In this document: positions 45,912-54,015 of the stretch, piece by piece
How the letters are laid out: the number at the start of each line of letters is the position of its first letter
How positions within the stretch are numbered: the first letter of the stretch is position 1
Assembly: GCA_945862985.1 (NCBI GenBank)
Contig: CAMAZF010000012.1
Coordinates: forward strand, 1-56,071
Source: Bordetella parapertussis
GTDB taxonomy: Bacteria; Pseudomonadota; Gammaproteobacteria; Burkholderiales; Burkholderiaceae_A
Length of the DNA stretch: 56,071 bases
Direction of reading: 5' to 3'
The notes under the pieces: model-generated
Seen by the model: only the letters and a program-made list of their open reading frames with translations
What the model was told of the DNA's origin: nothing
The model's database searches: none
Made by a program: the position numbers and the translations under genes

Positions 45912-47099
45912 TTAACCTTGCGCAGGGGGCCGTGAGCCCACGGGAACGGGCGGCACCACGGGCGCCGATCCGATCGACGCTTTCTGGCCCTCGCGAAGGT
46001 TGTCGAACTTGCGGGCCAAGATCTGGCTCTTATCGGTGAGCTCACCCCGAATGATCAGACGCTGCCCATCATCGGACTGACCGTCGACGAAAACAACGCG
46101 TCGCTTGAGTTGTCCGTCAGTGAGCTCCCAGACAATACGATCCGCCCCCTCCAGACCGACGGCATGAATGGGCACCGTGATGCGCGCGCGGCTGTCGGCC
46201 AGCGTCATGAGGGCACGCCCGTACTGACCTGGAAGCAACGAGCCCGGGTTCTGGAAGCGGATCACCACGGGCATGGCCCGGGCGGCTGCGTCGGAGGCTG
46301 GACCCACCCGATGAATTCGCCCTTGAACCTTCACTCCGGCGGCCTCATCGATGGTCACCTGGACCGACTGCCCGACCGCGAGGAGTCCGGCATCGCCTGC
46401 TGCAACCGTGGCACTCAGCTCCAATAGGGAAAGATTCAGCACCTGAAGGATGGGCTGATCGGGGTTGAGCATTTCTCCAACCACAGCCTGCCGCTTTGCA
46501 ATCACACCAGAGATGGGCGCATTGAGCTCGGCCTCAGAGAGACGCAGTCTGGCGGTATCGAGCTGGGCCTGAGCGGACTGACGAGACGCGCGCGCAGCCT
46601 GAAGCGCGGCGTCGGAGCCCTTGAGCGCAACGGGTGAGAGAAACCCTTTCTGAGTGAGGGCCAGATTCGCTTCGTGCCTGGACTGGGCATTCGCCTCGTC
46701 GGCCTGTGCTGCAGTGAGCGCAGCCTGCCGTTCAAGGACTCGTGCCCTCGCGTCGGTCAGGTCGAGTTCTCCAAGCCTCTGGCCAAGCCTCACGCGATCG
46801 CCTTCTTGGACCTGCAGCGAGAGCAGGCGGCCGGCCACCCGGGCCCTCACGGTCACACTGTCCGCGGCCTGAATGACCCCAGCCAGCTCGATCCCGCGGC
46901 CGACTGGACCGATTTGGGGCTGAACCACTTCCGTTGGAAGGAAGGTGAGCGCTGGAGGACCTTCGTTCCCTTTGTTAGGCTTTTTGCCAGCCTGTCCAAA
47001 AACCGCAAAGAGAACGACTGCAAAGCCTGCGACAATGATCAGAATGAGGACGCGTCGACGAGACAATAAAGTTTTAAGCACGTTGTTGCTCTGTTTCAA
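45912..47099 (-). CDS. RND efflux periplasmic adaptor (membrane fusion protein)
   Basis: A 395-residue HlyD/AcrA-family protein linking the RND pump to an outer-membrane channel. The N-terminal anchor spans about residues 16-35 (RVLILIIVAGFAVVLFAVFG). A lipoyl-like half motif (VRARVAGRLLSLQVQEGDRVRLGQRLGELD), an alpha-helical hairpin rich in Ala, Gln and Arg, the second lipoyl half (LNAPISGVIAKRQAVVGEML) and a beta-barrel domain follow. The start appears to be TTG at 47099, with AGGA about 8 nt upstream; no ATG is available nearby. A possible promoter lies at 47118-47147. It is divergent from the DUF2863 gene by 75 bp. Confidence 0.9.
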   Translation of the reverse strand: MKQSNNVLKTLLSRRRVLILIIVAGFAVVLFAVFGQAGKKPNKGNEGPPALTFLPTEVVQPQIGPVGRGIELAGVIQAADSVTVRARVAGRLLSLQVQEGDRVRLGQRLGELDLTDARARVLERQAALTAAQADEANAQSRHEANLALTQKGFLSPVALKGSDAALQAARASRQSAQAQLDTARLRLSEAELNAPISGVIAKRQAVVGEMLNPDQPILQVLNLSLLELSATVAAGDAGLLAVGQSVQVTIDEAAGVKVQGRIHRVGPASDAAARAMPVVIRFQNPGSLLPGQYGRALMTLADSRARITVPIHAVGLEGADRIVWELTDGQLKRRVVFVDGQSDDGQRLIIRGELTDKSQILARKFDNLREGQKASIGSAPVVPPVPVGSRPPAQG

Positions 47100-47117
47100 A
47101 AATTGAATCCTACGCCT

Positions 47118-47147
47118 AGTGTAAAAGATTCACTACTGTATTTTCAA
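47118..47147 (-). promoter_or_regulatory. Possible promoter of the RND efflux operon
   Basis: On the minus strand TTGAAA (plus 47142-47147) and TACACT (plus 47118-47123) are separated by 18 bp. Each matches the consensus at 4 of 6. The region is A/T-rich compared with its surroundings, as expected for a promoter, but the call is tentative. Confidence 0.35.
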
Positions 47148-47174
47148 CAATAGTTAACTCTCTCGGGAATAGCC

Positions 47175-48344
47175 ATGAAGACCTCACCCTCCTCCCGCCG
47201 CGGACGTGCCTCCAGAGAGGCCGACCGGCTTGTTGAACTCGCAGAGGGACTTGCCCAATCTGGCAGCCGAGCAGAGGATCGATTCTGGGAGGCTCAGCTT
47301 GATCATGAGATCGATGGGCTGCTCTCAAGTTCCGATGAAGGCTCACTGAACGCTGCACTCGACCGGCTTGCCGACCGGGAATCGAGGGCCTATGAAGAAC
47401 TCGCGGACGCGATTGAGGGACGCGTAGAACATGGACAGGTCGGAGCCTCCGATGGCACGCGAGACATTCTCTTGATTGCAGCGCCTGTGTTGGCTTGGTC
47501 TCGCATGCCCCTACCCACCCGCACCCTCGGAAAAGAGACCTTGTTGGCCCTGCGCGCTGCCATGGCCGAGCAGGTGTTCGCCCACGGGACCGATATCGTG
47601 CTCGCAGACTATTTCTTCTCGCCAGATCAGCTCCCAGAGAGCTTTGGTGAGACTGCGGAGCTTCGCCAAACGCTGGTCCAGCACATGGGTGAGGGTCGCC
47701 TGCCCGTCGATACCAAATCACTCAACGAGACGGCCCAGTTCTTAGCCGACCAGAGGTACATCATTGGAGCGGTATCCGCGCCGGCCGGTCACCCCATTTT
47801 CAAATGGCAGGAAGGTCTCGTCACGAGGGATGAGGTCGGTGCCGCATGGAGACAAGCTTGTCAGGAGAGCTTAAGTAGCCTGTTGCCCGCCTGTGGCTTT
47901 GAACCCATGATTCCCCGCGCCTACTACGTTGCATGCCGAGACGCCGACCGCGCAGCTCGCCCATTCTCGCTCTCGGCCTCCGTCGCATTTCTTTGCACCA
48001 CCCTCTCCATCGCACCGACCAACCTCGTCGCCGTCATCGCAGGCTGCTACAACCGACAACTCGAAGAATATCGAGTTGGGTTCCAGGTCGCTGAGGAGGA
48101 GGAAGTCATTCATGGTGTCATTTGGCCTCTGCTGGGCGCTGAGGACGAAATGAGCGACATCGTGGAGGATATCGAAGAGGTGTTGAAGGAGTCGGGGCTT
48201 CAACGCATTGAGGTGCTCCGCGCGCGCATGCCCATGGAGTACTGCGAAGATTGCGGTGCCCCGCTCTACCCGAACCTAGAGGGTGAACTGGTGCATGCCG
48301 AATTGCCCGACAGCGCAGAGCCATCGGGCCAGCATCTGCACTAA
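47175..48344 (+). CDS. DUF2863 family protein
   Basis: A 389-residue protein of unknown function; I know this family mainly from Burkholderiales. No signal peptide or membrane span is visible. The sequence is acidic and includes PVLAWSRMPLPTRTL near residue 110, DIVLADYFFSPDQLPES, FEPMIPRAYYVACRDADRAARPFSL and a C-terminal CEDCGAPLYPN that resembles half of a zinc ribbon (CxxC). The gene is alone on its strand between two leftward operons. Its stop shares the sequence CTAA with the btuB-like stop. Confidence 0.85.
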   Translation: MKTSPSSRRGRASREADRLVELAEGLAQSGSRAEDRFWEAQLDHEIDGLLSSSDEGSLNAALDRLADRESRAYEELADAIEGRVEHGQVGASDGTRDILLIAAPVLAWSRMPLPTRTLGKETLLALRAAMAEQVFAHGTDIVLADYFFSPDQLPESFGETAELRQTLVQHMGEGRLPVDTKSLNETAQFLADQRYIIGAVSAPAGHPIFKWQEGLVTRDEVGAAWRQACQESLSSLLPACGFEPMIPRAYYVACRDADRAARPFSLSASVAFLCTTLSIAPTNLVAVIAGCYNRQLEEYRVGFQVAEEEEVIHGVIWPLLGAEDEMSDIVEDIEEVLKESGLQRIEVLRARMPMEYCEDCGAPLYPNLEGELVHAELPDSAEPSGQHLH

Positions 48345-50197
48345 CCCTGCCAGCGAAGGCTCAGCATGGCCTTTCGGCCCTGGCCGGGATACCCAGCGGC
48401 CAGGCTGTAGTCTTGGTTCAAGAGGTTTTCAATGTGGAGCTGCATGCGGAGATCACGTCGGATCGGCCGCTGAATGCCAACGGATACTAGGGCATAGCCG
48501 GCAAGTTGCGCCTCACCGAGTCCGTCAGAGTCTGTGTTTCGGCGCGCACTTGCGCCTGAGATCTTGAGGCGAAGGTCGCTTCCTCCCCAGCGCCCCTCAA
48601 GCTGGGCATCCCCAAACCACTTTGCGCGTCTCGCACTCTGTACCCAGACCGTTGGCTGAACGACAGCGCCATAAACGGCCTGCGGACTCCTCGGGTTCTG
48701 ACCAGTCAGATGAACCCGAAGCTGCCAACGTGGGTGAAGAGGCACCAAAGCCTCGAGCTCGAGTCCCGTGTTCTTCATCTCAGAGAGGTTTCTCGCGGTG
48801 TAGCTCTCATCGTAGACAATGGGGTTCGTGGTCCGCCCCTGGAACGCCACCAGCTTCAGACTCTGCCCCTGGGGGCCTCGCCAATCGAGACCCACATCCA
48901 CTGAGCGCGTATCCTCTGGCTGCAGCCCTGGGTTGGTGGAGAGCGCATACCCATCAGGTACTCGAAAGGCCGTTGCCAAAGAGGTGGTGAGACGGGTGGA
49001 TGGGCTCAACCGCCAGCCAAGACCCGCCATGTAGGTACTTCGAGCGCGAAGGTCGTCTGGATCATCGTGACGCAGGGCGATTTGCGTCGAGAGGGCTGAG
49101 TCCCTTGAGTCCATCATCCAGGTCATGAAGAATCCTCGAATCTCTCTTGAGCCGGTGTCGCCATCGGTGGGAGATCTCTCATCGGTGCGGTTCTCCAATC
49201 CACCCATCCATTTCCCAGGGCCAAGAGGGCCCGAGAGAGACCAACTGATCTGCTGCGTCTGAGTTTGGTTGCGGGTGCCCGTGTTGGTCTCAATGAGATG
49301 TTCAGCACGCTGAAGTGACAGGCTCTGGGACCATTCGCCTTGCAAGGGACCCGACCACTGAATGGCGCTGAGATCAGCGGATGCAGACTGGCGCGGATCC
49401 AGGCCCATCCAGTCATTGTCAAAGCGAACATGCGCCCAAGTGGATTGCTGCGAGAGCCGCAGCTGTCCCCCACTCAGGGGTAAGCCCACAGAGAACTGAG
49501 CGGCTGTTCTCTCGTAAGGATCACGATCGCCATCAGTGGGGTCTGGGCTGAAGGTCTTGCTGGGGTCTGTGGACGAACCGCCGCGGGTGGCCACATGAGA
49601 GAGACCCATCTGTAGAGCCAGACCGGCGACCTGAGACCCAAGAGACAGGCCCAGCTCCCTTGAAGACTCCTGACCGACCCCCAGGCTCACCCGCTTGAAT
49701 GTCCCTGAGGAGGATTCCGAGCGCGTGGTCACCAAAATCACACCTCCGACGGCACCGTCGCCATACAGCGCGGAGACATTCCCACGAATCACCTCCACCC
49801 GCTCAATCAGTTCAAGGGGAATGTTTTCGGCCAGTGCGGACTGAGTGACTCCGTCGCGCATGCGTTGGCCATCGAGCAGGACCAAAACATTTTTACTCTC
49901 CGCACCACGCAGAAAGAATGAAGTCACAGCGCCCTGCCCCCCATTTCGGCCCATTTCGACTCCTGGCTGGCGGGCAATCAGATCGGCCAGAGACCAGGCT
50001 CCGGAAGCCTCAATCTCGTCGCGGCCATAGACCGTGACTGCTGGGATGACGGAAGAAGCCAACGTGGGGAGTCGCGTGGCAGTGATCAGGACCTCTTGGG
50101 CAGCGATGGCGATGGATGGGGATAAGGCGCTGAGGCTGAGCACGAAGGTCAGCACGGCATCACGTTTTAGGGAGGGAAGTTGGAACGGCATGGGCAT
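48341..50197 (-). CDS. btuB: TonB-dependent outer membrane receptor, BtuB-like (vitamin B12 uptake)
   Basis: A 618-residue receptor. A signal peptide ends near SIAIA-A. The TonB box EVLITATRLP is at about residues 34-43, then a plug domain (TVYGRDEIEASGAWSLADLIARQPGVEMGRNGGQGAVTSFFLRGAESKNVLVLLDGQRM...) and a 22-strand barrel. RGNVSALYGDGAVGGVILVTTR closes the plug. Length and plug motifs match BtuB, and the cobalamin riboswitch just upstream supports B12 or a related corrinoid as substrate. GGAG lies 6 nt before ATG 50197. The C-terminus is LSLRWQG, with two residues after the last aromatic. No btuF, btuC or btuD gene is adjacent. Confidence 0.9.
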   Translation of the reverse strand: MPMPFQLPSLKRDAVLTFVLSLSALSPSIAIAAQEVLITATRLPTLASSVIPAVTVYGRDEIEASGAWSLADLIARQPGVEMGRNGGQGAVTSFFLRGAESKNVLVLLDGQRMRDGVTQSALAENIPLELIERVEVIRGNVSALYGDGAVGGVILVTTRSESSSGTFKRVSLGVGQESSRELGLSLGSQVAGLALQMGLSHVATRGGSSTDPSKTFSPDPTDGDRDPYERTAAQFSVGLPLSGGQLRLSQQSTWAHVRFDNDWMGLDPRQSASADLSAIQWSGPLQGEWSQSLSLQRAEHLIETNTGTRNQTQTQQISWSLSGPLGPGKWMGGLENRTDERSPTDGDTGSREIRGFFMTWMMDSRDSALSTQIALRHDDPDDLRARSTYMAGLGWRLSPSTRLTTSLATAFRVPDGYALSTNPGLQPEDTRSVDVGLDWRGPQGQSLKLVAFQGRTTNPIVYDESYTARNLSEMKNTGLELEALVPLHPRWQLRVHLTGQNPRSPQAVYGAVVQPTVWVQSARRAKWFGDAQLEGRWGGSDLRLKISGASARRNTDSDGLGEAQLAGYALVSVGIQRPIRRDLRMQLHIENLLNQDYSLAAGYPGQGRKAMLSLRWQG

Positions 50198-50244
50198 TGA
50201 ACACTCCGACTAGCCACCCTTCACCCGGAGCGACGCTAAAAGGG

Positions 50245-50439
50245 CATCTGTGGCCGGTCTCCAGGCTTGAGGACGAAAACCCATTGCACGCTGGCCTTCC
50301 CACCCAATCAGGGCAGTGGCTGGAATCTGCGAAGCACAGACCTCCTTGAGTGCAAAAGCATCCTCTGACTGTTTCGGGGAAAGCGCTGGACTCTCACCAG
50401 CTTCCCGTTTAACCCGCTCGATGCGGGCACCAGCAGATG
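50245..50439 (-). ncRNA. Cobalamin (adenosylcobalamin) riboswitch
   Basis: On the minus strand a full B12 riboswitch is readable. A P1 stem is formed by CATCTG (plus 50434-50439) and CAGATG (plus 50245-50250). The 5' core GGTGCC is followed by GGGTTAA, GGGAAGCTGGTG, AGTCCAGC and CCCCG. The B12 box AAGCCTGGAGACCGGCC is at plus 50252-50268. About 47 bp separate it from the btuB-like start, leaving room for a stem that sequesters the ribosome-binding site. It should repress the receptor when cobalamin is abundant. Confidence 0.93.
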
Positions 50440-50488
50440 TGTCCGTCTAATTTGACCGACAAAGCGATTGTAAGACCAAACGGACACA
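50438..50488. repeat. 9-bp inverted repeat around the riboswitch promoter
   Basis: TGTGTCCGT at 50438-50446 and its exact complement ACGGACACA at 50480-50488 are separated by 33 bp. One arm lies between -35 and -10 of the putative promoter, the other in the early leader overlapping the edge of the riboswitch P1 stem. It could be an operator dyad, or the trace of a small inserted element. Confidence 0.6.
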
Positions 50489-50494
50489 CCGCAA
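50467..50494 (-). promoter_or_regulatory. Putative promoter driving the cobalamin riboswitch and receptor
   Basis: On the minus strand TACAAT (plus 50467-50472, 5 of 6) is preceded after 16 bp by TTGCGG (plus 50489-50494, 3 of 6). Transcription would start near 50460, just upstream of the riboswitch. The -10 lies between the two arms of a 9-bp inverted repeat. Confidence 0.5.
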
Positions 50495-50527
50495 TGATCC
50501 GCGCTAGCTTTGGACTACACTTTGGCC

Positions 50528-50821
50528 ATGGAATCCTCCCATGAGCTACTCCCCCTCCTCGGCCTTGTTGGATTGTTCGGGCTGCTCGGCCTCATGGGCC
50601 TGAAATCTCCGGTCGAAAAGAGCCGACCTGGCGCCCTGATCCGACTCATGGGCCTCCTTGGCCTCGTGGGCCTTCTGGGCTTTTGGATCCCTGCTGCTGG
50701 CGCCTCAGGCGCATTCGGCGCCCTCGGGCTGTGGAATCACCAAAGCAGAGTGCTTCATCGCCTCTCTTGGCTCGGGTTTCTGGGATTGTTGGGTCCGCTC
50801 GCCATCTGGGTGACCGCCTAG
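50528..50821 (+). CDS. Leu/Gly-repeat hydrophobic protein of unknown function
   Basis: About 97 residues from ATG 50528; TTG 50522 or 50510 are possible starts. No good ribosome-binding site is visible for any. Three hydrophobic segments have glycine at every third position: residues 12-24 (GLVGLFGLLGLMG), 42-51 (GLLGLVGLLG) and 83-89 (GFLGLLG), with a further Gly-Ala run at 58-67. The segments are separated by short charged linkers (KSPVEKSRPG and NHQSRVLHR). The pattern resembles small LGFLGFLG proteins of the DUF3796 type, but I cannot confirm membership. It is probably a multi-pass membrane protein. Codon choice looks like that of neighbouring genes. Confidence 0.62.
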   Translation: MESSHELLPLLGLVGLFGLLGLMGLKSPVEKSRPGALIRLMGLLGLVGLLGFWIPAAGASGAFGALGLWNHQSRVLHRLSWLGFLGLLGPLAIWVTA

Positions 50822-50914
50822 TCCTTGCGCTGATCCGGCGCTCGTCCGGATGAGGTATCCCCTGCGCGTTCTACCCCGATACTCTGTCCACTTCAGGCTT
50901 GAGAGGAGCAGCGC

Positions 50915-52066
50915 ATGGGTGGAGGCACGATCGGCCCACTGATTGAGGCCGATGAGTTTCTGAATCACCAAATCGTGGAGACCTTTGCAACGGTCTTGCA
51001 CACCGACCCCAGTTGGGCTGAAAAGATTTGTCTGATGGCCGCATCGAAGGATGGGCGAGTGCAGGTGGCGTTTGGACTGGGAAAGTACACCAACCGAAAC
51101 GTGCTCGATGGCTACGCAGGGATCTCGCAAGGCCTACAACAATGGAATGTCAGAGCCAGTCGCGAGCTGGGAACAGACATCAACTCGCTCGATGTGAGCC
51201 CGCTTCGGTATGACATTCTTGAGCCATTGAAACGGATTCGAATCAGCCTTGAGCCGAACCCCACTCAACCCATTGCGTTCGAATTGGTGCTCGAGGGAAA
51301 GCTCCCCTGCGTGACTGAGCAACGAGAGGATCGTCGCACGCATCTCGGATTTCGACGCACTGCAGACCAGATTCGCTATCACCAGATTGGCGTTGCGAGT
51401 GGCTGGCTAGAGATCTGCGGTGTCCGTGAACAGATCGACCCTGAGGATTGGGTGATGACCCGGGATCACTCTTGGGGAATCCGACCCCAAGTGGGCGCGC
51501 CACTGACGGACGTGGCCCCTGAGGCCATGGAATCTGGCGATACGCCTCAGGTCTTTGCCATCTGGAATCCCATGCTGATGCAGAACGCTCAGGGGGATGC
51601 ATTCGGGTTCCACCAGTATCACCTCCATTACAGCGGCCGAGGGTTTAAGCACGAACTGCTGCAAGGTGGCTTCGAGTACGCGAATGGCCGGCGAGACCCC
51701 TTGGTTAGCCTTACGCCCAACCTGCGATTTGACTCCAAGAACCAGCGACTGCTCGGGGGGTCGATCAGCATTTCGCTGGCCTCCGGGGCCCGCCATATCT
51801 TCGAGGTGAATCCCCTGCAAGGAACGGGCTTCTACCTTGCTGGTGGCCTGTATCACGGCTTTGACGGGAAGTTCCATGGTCAATGGCGTGGAACGCATCA
51901 TGTAGAGGGCGAGTACTTCGAGGACTGCACAGAGCCCAGTATCCACAAACGCTTGGGGCAGTTTCGAGACTGCTTGATTGAGATGTTCGAGCCCTCGACC
52001 GGGATCCGGGGCTGGGGAAACTGCCAGACTTACCTACACGGGCACTGGCCTGATCTATGCCAGTAG
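50915..52066 (+). CDS. Uncharacterised lipocalin/CrtC-like protein (RDHSWG motif)
   Basis: A 383-residue protein without signal peptide or membrane span. The central TRDHSWGIRPQVG motif followed by an aromatic, beta-rich C-terminal half (FAIWNPMLMQNAQGDAFGFHQYHLHYSGRG, GTGFYLAGGLYHGFDGKFHGQW) resembles proteins annotated as hydroxyneurosporene synthase (CrtC)-like or DUF7064/DUF7065, which have a double lipocalin-like fold. No carotenoid genes are nearby, so a carotenoid role is not supported. AGGAG is 7 nt upstream of ATG 50915. The stop overlaps the next gene by 10 bp, so the two are probably translated together and function together. Confidence 0.72.
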   Translation: MGGGTIGPLIEADEFLNHQIVETFATVLHTDPSWAEKICLMAASKDGRVQVAFGLGKYTNRNVLDGYAGISQGLQQWNVRASRELGTDINSLDVSPLRYDILEPLKRIRISLEPNPTQPIAFELVLEGKLPCVTEQREDRRTHLGFRRTADQIRYHQIGVASGWLEICGVREQIDPEDWVMTRDHSWGIRPQVGAPLTDVAPEAMESGDTPQVFAIWNPMLMQNAQGDAFGFHQYHLHYSGRGFKHELLQGGFEYANGRRDPLVSLTPNLRFDSKNQRLLGGSISISLASGARHIFEVNPLQGTGFYLAGGLYHGFDGKFHGQWRGTHHVEGEYFEDCTEPSIHKRLGQFRDCLIEMFEPSTGIRGWGNCQTYLHGHWPDLCQ

Positions 52067-53124
52067 AGACATCGGTCCGTGAGGGCCTGACCCGATGGCT
52101 GATGACCCTGCAGCCTCTGCGGCAAGATCTACAGGTCCTTGACGTCCGAAGACCGCAAACCGGATTCTCCAGTGACACCCTTCTGGTCGACGTGGGCTGG
52201 ATCTCCGACCAAAAACCAGTGAAGGAGCTCATGGTCCTGAGGCTCATGCCAACGGAGCAGCCTACTGTCTTTCCATCCTACAGCCTCACCCATCAGGTTC
52301 GAGTCACGCAAGCACTACATCAGCGTGGCCTGAAGGTCCCGACGGTCCTGGGGTACTCAGAATCCTCGGAGTGGATCGGAGCGCCCTTCTACGTCATGGC
52401 GCAACTTCCGGGTCGAACGGCTGTGGAGAACCCCCCTTATCATGCGGAGGGTTGGATCCATGCGCTCCCCAGGGAGGAGCAAGGGAAGGTCTGGTTCGGT
52501 CTCATGGACGTCATTTTGGCGCTGGGACGCATGGACGTGAATGACGGAGGATTCGATTTCCTCAAGCCCACGGGTACGTCCCGGTCGCCCCTTCAGCACT
52601 CGCTCGAGCAGACGAGGACGTTTCTGAGGTGGGTCGAGAACCAACAGCGGCCACTGCCTCAACTTCATGCCGTACTGGATTGGCTCGAGCATCATCAACC
52701 CAGCAACGAGGAGACCGTGATCTGCTGGGGAGACGCCAAGCTTGGGAACCTGCTGTTTGAAGGCAGCACGGTGGCCGGAGCACTCGACTGGGAGGGTGCG
52801 CATCTTGGAGCACCCTGTTCAGACTTAGCGTGGGCCCTGATGCTGGACCGAGCCCTGTCTGAGGGCATCGGACTGCGTCGGATTGCCGGCTTTCCCAGCC
52901 GAGAAGAGACCCTCATCTATTGGCGAGACAGGAGTGGACGTGATACCCACGATCTCGCCTATTACGAGGTTTTTTCCGCCCTGAAATTTGCAGTGATCAT
53001 GGCCTCGATTGCCCGCATCTTTCGGCACAAAGGCTGGATTCCGGAGACAAGCACGATGGATTCAGAGAATGCCGCGACGTCGATGCTCAAAATCTATGCG
53101 CGAGAGATGGGTCTGACTTTCTGA
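52057..53124 (+). CDS. Aminoglycoside-phosphotransferase-fold protein (small-molecule kinase-like)
   Basis: A 355-residue APH/choline-kinase-fold protein. The catalytic-loop motif reads [16 protein letters not shown], where the usual His of HGDxxxxN is Trp but Asp and Asn are kept. The metal-binding Asp is in [21 protein letters not shown]-terminal features [11 protein letters not shown] (glycine-loop-like) and VLRLMP resemble the ACAD10/11-type phosphotransferase group. The substrate is unknown and true antibiotic resistance is unlikely. It overlaps the upstream RDHSWG-protein gene by 10 bp, and a weak terminator covers its stop codon. It ends 23 bp before the 3' end of the convergent tRNA-Pro gene. 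Confidence 0.83.
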   Translation: MPVETSVREGLTRWLMTLQPLRQDLQVLDVRRPQTGFSSDTLLVDVGWISDQKPVKELMVLRLMPTEQPTVFPSYSLTHQVRVTQALHQRGLKVPTVLGYSESSEWIGAPFYVMAQLPGRTAVENPPYHAEGWIHALPREEQGKVWFGLMDVILALGRMDVNDGGFDFLKPTGTSRSPLQHSLEQTRTFLRWVENQQRPLPQLHAVLDWLEHHQPSNEETVICWGDAKLGNLLFEGSTVAGALDWEGAHLGAPCSDLAWALMLDRALSEGIGLRRIAGFPSREETLIYWRDRSGRDTHDLAYYEVFSALKFAVIMASIARIFRHKGWIPETSTMDSENAATSMLKIYAREMGLTF

Positions 53125-53134
53125 CCCGTTTTTT
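53109..53134 (+). terminator. Possible terminator after the phosphotransferase gene
   Basis: GGGTC and GACCC (53109-53113 and 53123-53127) form a 5-bp stem with a 9-nt loop that includes the stop codon region. They are followed by G and TTTTTT at 53129-53134. The stem is short, so the call is moderate. Confidence 0.45.
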
Positions 53135-53146
53135 GAGAGGGAAATT

Positions 53147-53224
<78 letters not shown>

Positions 53225-53254
53225 CCGAAGCCGCAAAGTATACCGAAAATTCGT

Positions 53255-53632
53255 CTAACTTGTTCTGCGAAGGCCAGCCAGAATGGCCTTGAGCTCCTGC
53301 ACCAGACCAGAACCAGCCTCATCATGGACTGGCAACGTCTCGTGGCTCTCAAGGGGTTCAAGGTCACGTCCACCCGAGAGTCGACTGCGTGCCCCCGAGA
53401 TGGTGAAGCCCTCGTCATAGAGCAGTTCGCGGATGCGACGAATCAGGACGACCTCATGATGCTGGTAGTAGCGGCGATTGCCCCGACGCTTGACCGGGCT
53501 TAACTGTGAGAACTCCTGCTCCCAGTAGCGCAACACGTGCGCCTTCACCTGGCAGAGCTCACTCACCTCACCAATGGTGAAATAACGTTTGGCCGGAATG
53601 GCGGGCAGCGCGGTCTGGGAGACCTCACGCAT
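53255..53632 (-). CDS. MerR family transcriptional regulator next to ihfA
   Basis: A 125-residue MerR-type protein. The N-terminal winged-helix motif is [62 protein letters not shown]. This matches the subgroup found after ihfA in many proteobacteria, including an MlrA-like core. The C-terminal effector part is short and has no metal-binding Cys cluster. The start overlaps the ihfA stop (TGATG), so the two are coupled. Targets are unknown. Confidence 0.93.
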   Translation of the reverse strand: MREVSQTALPAIPAKRYFTIGEVSELCQVKAHVLRYWEQEFSQLSPVKRRGNRRYYQHHEVVLIRRIRELLYDEGFTISGARSRLSGGRDLEPLESHETLPVHDEAGSGLVQELKAILAGLRRTS

Positions 53633-54015
53633 CAGAGGTCCTCGTCACCTTCTGAGTCGAGCGGCTTGTGTCTGCCCTCGACACAGGCCTTGAGCTTCTG
53701 ACTGGCATGAAACGTGACCACTCGACGAGCTGAGATGGGAATCGGCTCGCCCGTTTTGGGGTTACGACCAGGTCGTTGAGGCTTGTCCCTGAGCTGGAAA
53801 TTTCCGAACCCCGAGAGCTTCACCCAGTCACCTCTGACTAAGGCATCTCGGATTTCGGCGAAAAAGGCATCCACGACGTCCTTGGCCTCGCGCTTATTGA
53901 GGCCGACCCGCTCGTACAAGATTTCAGCCAGCTCAGCCTTAGTGACCGTATCCGGGTCCGTCTGAGCGGCAAGAGCCTCCTCACCGAGACGAGATGGATC
54001 TGAATCAAGCAGCAA
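53632..54015 (-). CDS. ihfA: Integration host factor alpha subunit
   Basis: About 127 residues. IHF alpha pairs with IHF beta to bend DNA in recombination, replication and transcription. The core [74 protein letters not shown] is diagnostic. A ~24-residue N-terminal extension precedes the core. The likely start is TTG at 54015, supported by GGAGG (plus 54024-54028) 8 nt upstream; no ATG or GTG is available. It follows pheT by 30 bp, the standard pheT-ihfA order. Confidence 0.95.
   Translation of the reverse strand: MLLDSDPSRLGEEALAAQTDPDTVTKAELAEILYERVGLNKREAKDVVDAFFAEIRDALVRGDWVKLSGFGNFQLRDKPQRPGRNPKTGEPIPISARRVVTFHASQKLKACVEGRHKPLDSEGDEDL

Noticed and set aside
50438-50488. Inverted repeat as ends of a miniature transposable element
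   Set aside because: The arms are only 9 bp, the enclosed 33 bp is too short, and no flanking target duplication is visible. An operator or chance is more likely.
50835-50853. Terminator hairpin ATCCGG-CCGGAT after the Leu/Gly-repeat gene
   Set aside because: The stem is only 6 bp and is followed by GAGGTATCC, with no T-run.
50915-52066. Carotenoid hydratase (CrtC) function for the RDHSWG protein
   Set aside because: Fold-level resemblance only; no other carotenoid genes are in the window and the key substrate residues cannot be verified by eye.
52057-53124. Aminoglycoside resistance gene
   Set aside because: Only the general kinase fold is shared; the His of the catalytic loop is Trp, and the context is not that of a resistance cassette.
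50440-53146. Possible genomic islet inserted at the 3' end of tRNA-Pro
   Set aside because: The unknown genes end at the tRNA 3' side, the usual integration site, but I found no integrase, no duplicated tRNA 3' segment near 50.4 kb and no clear change in base composition.
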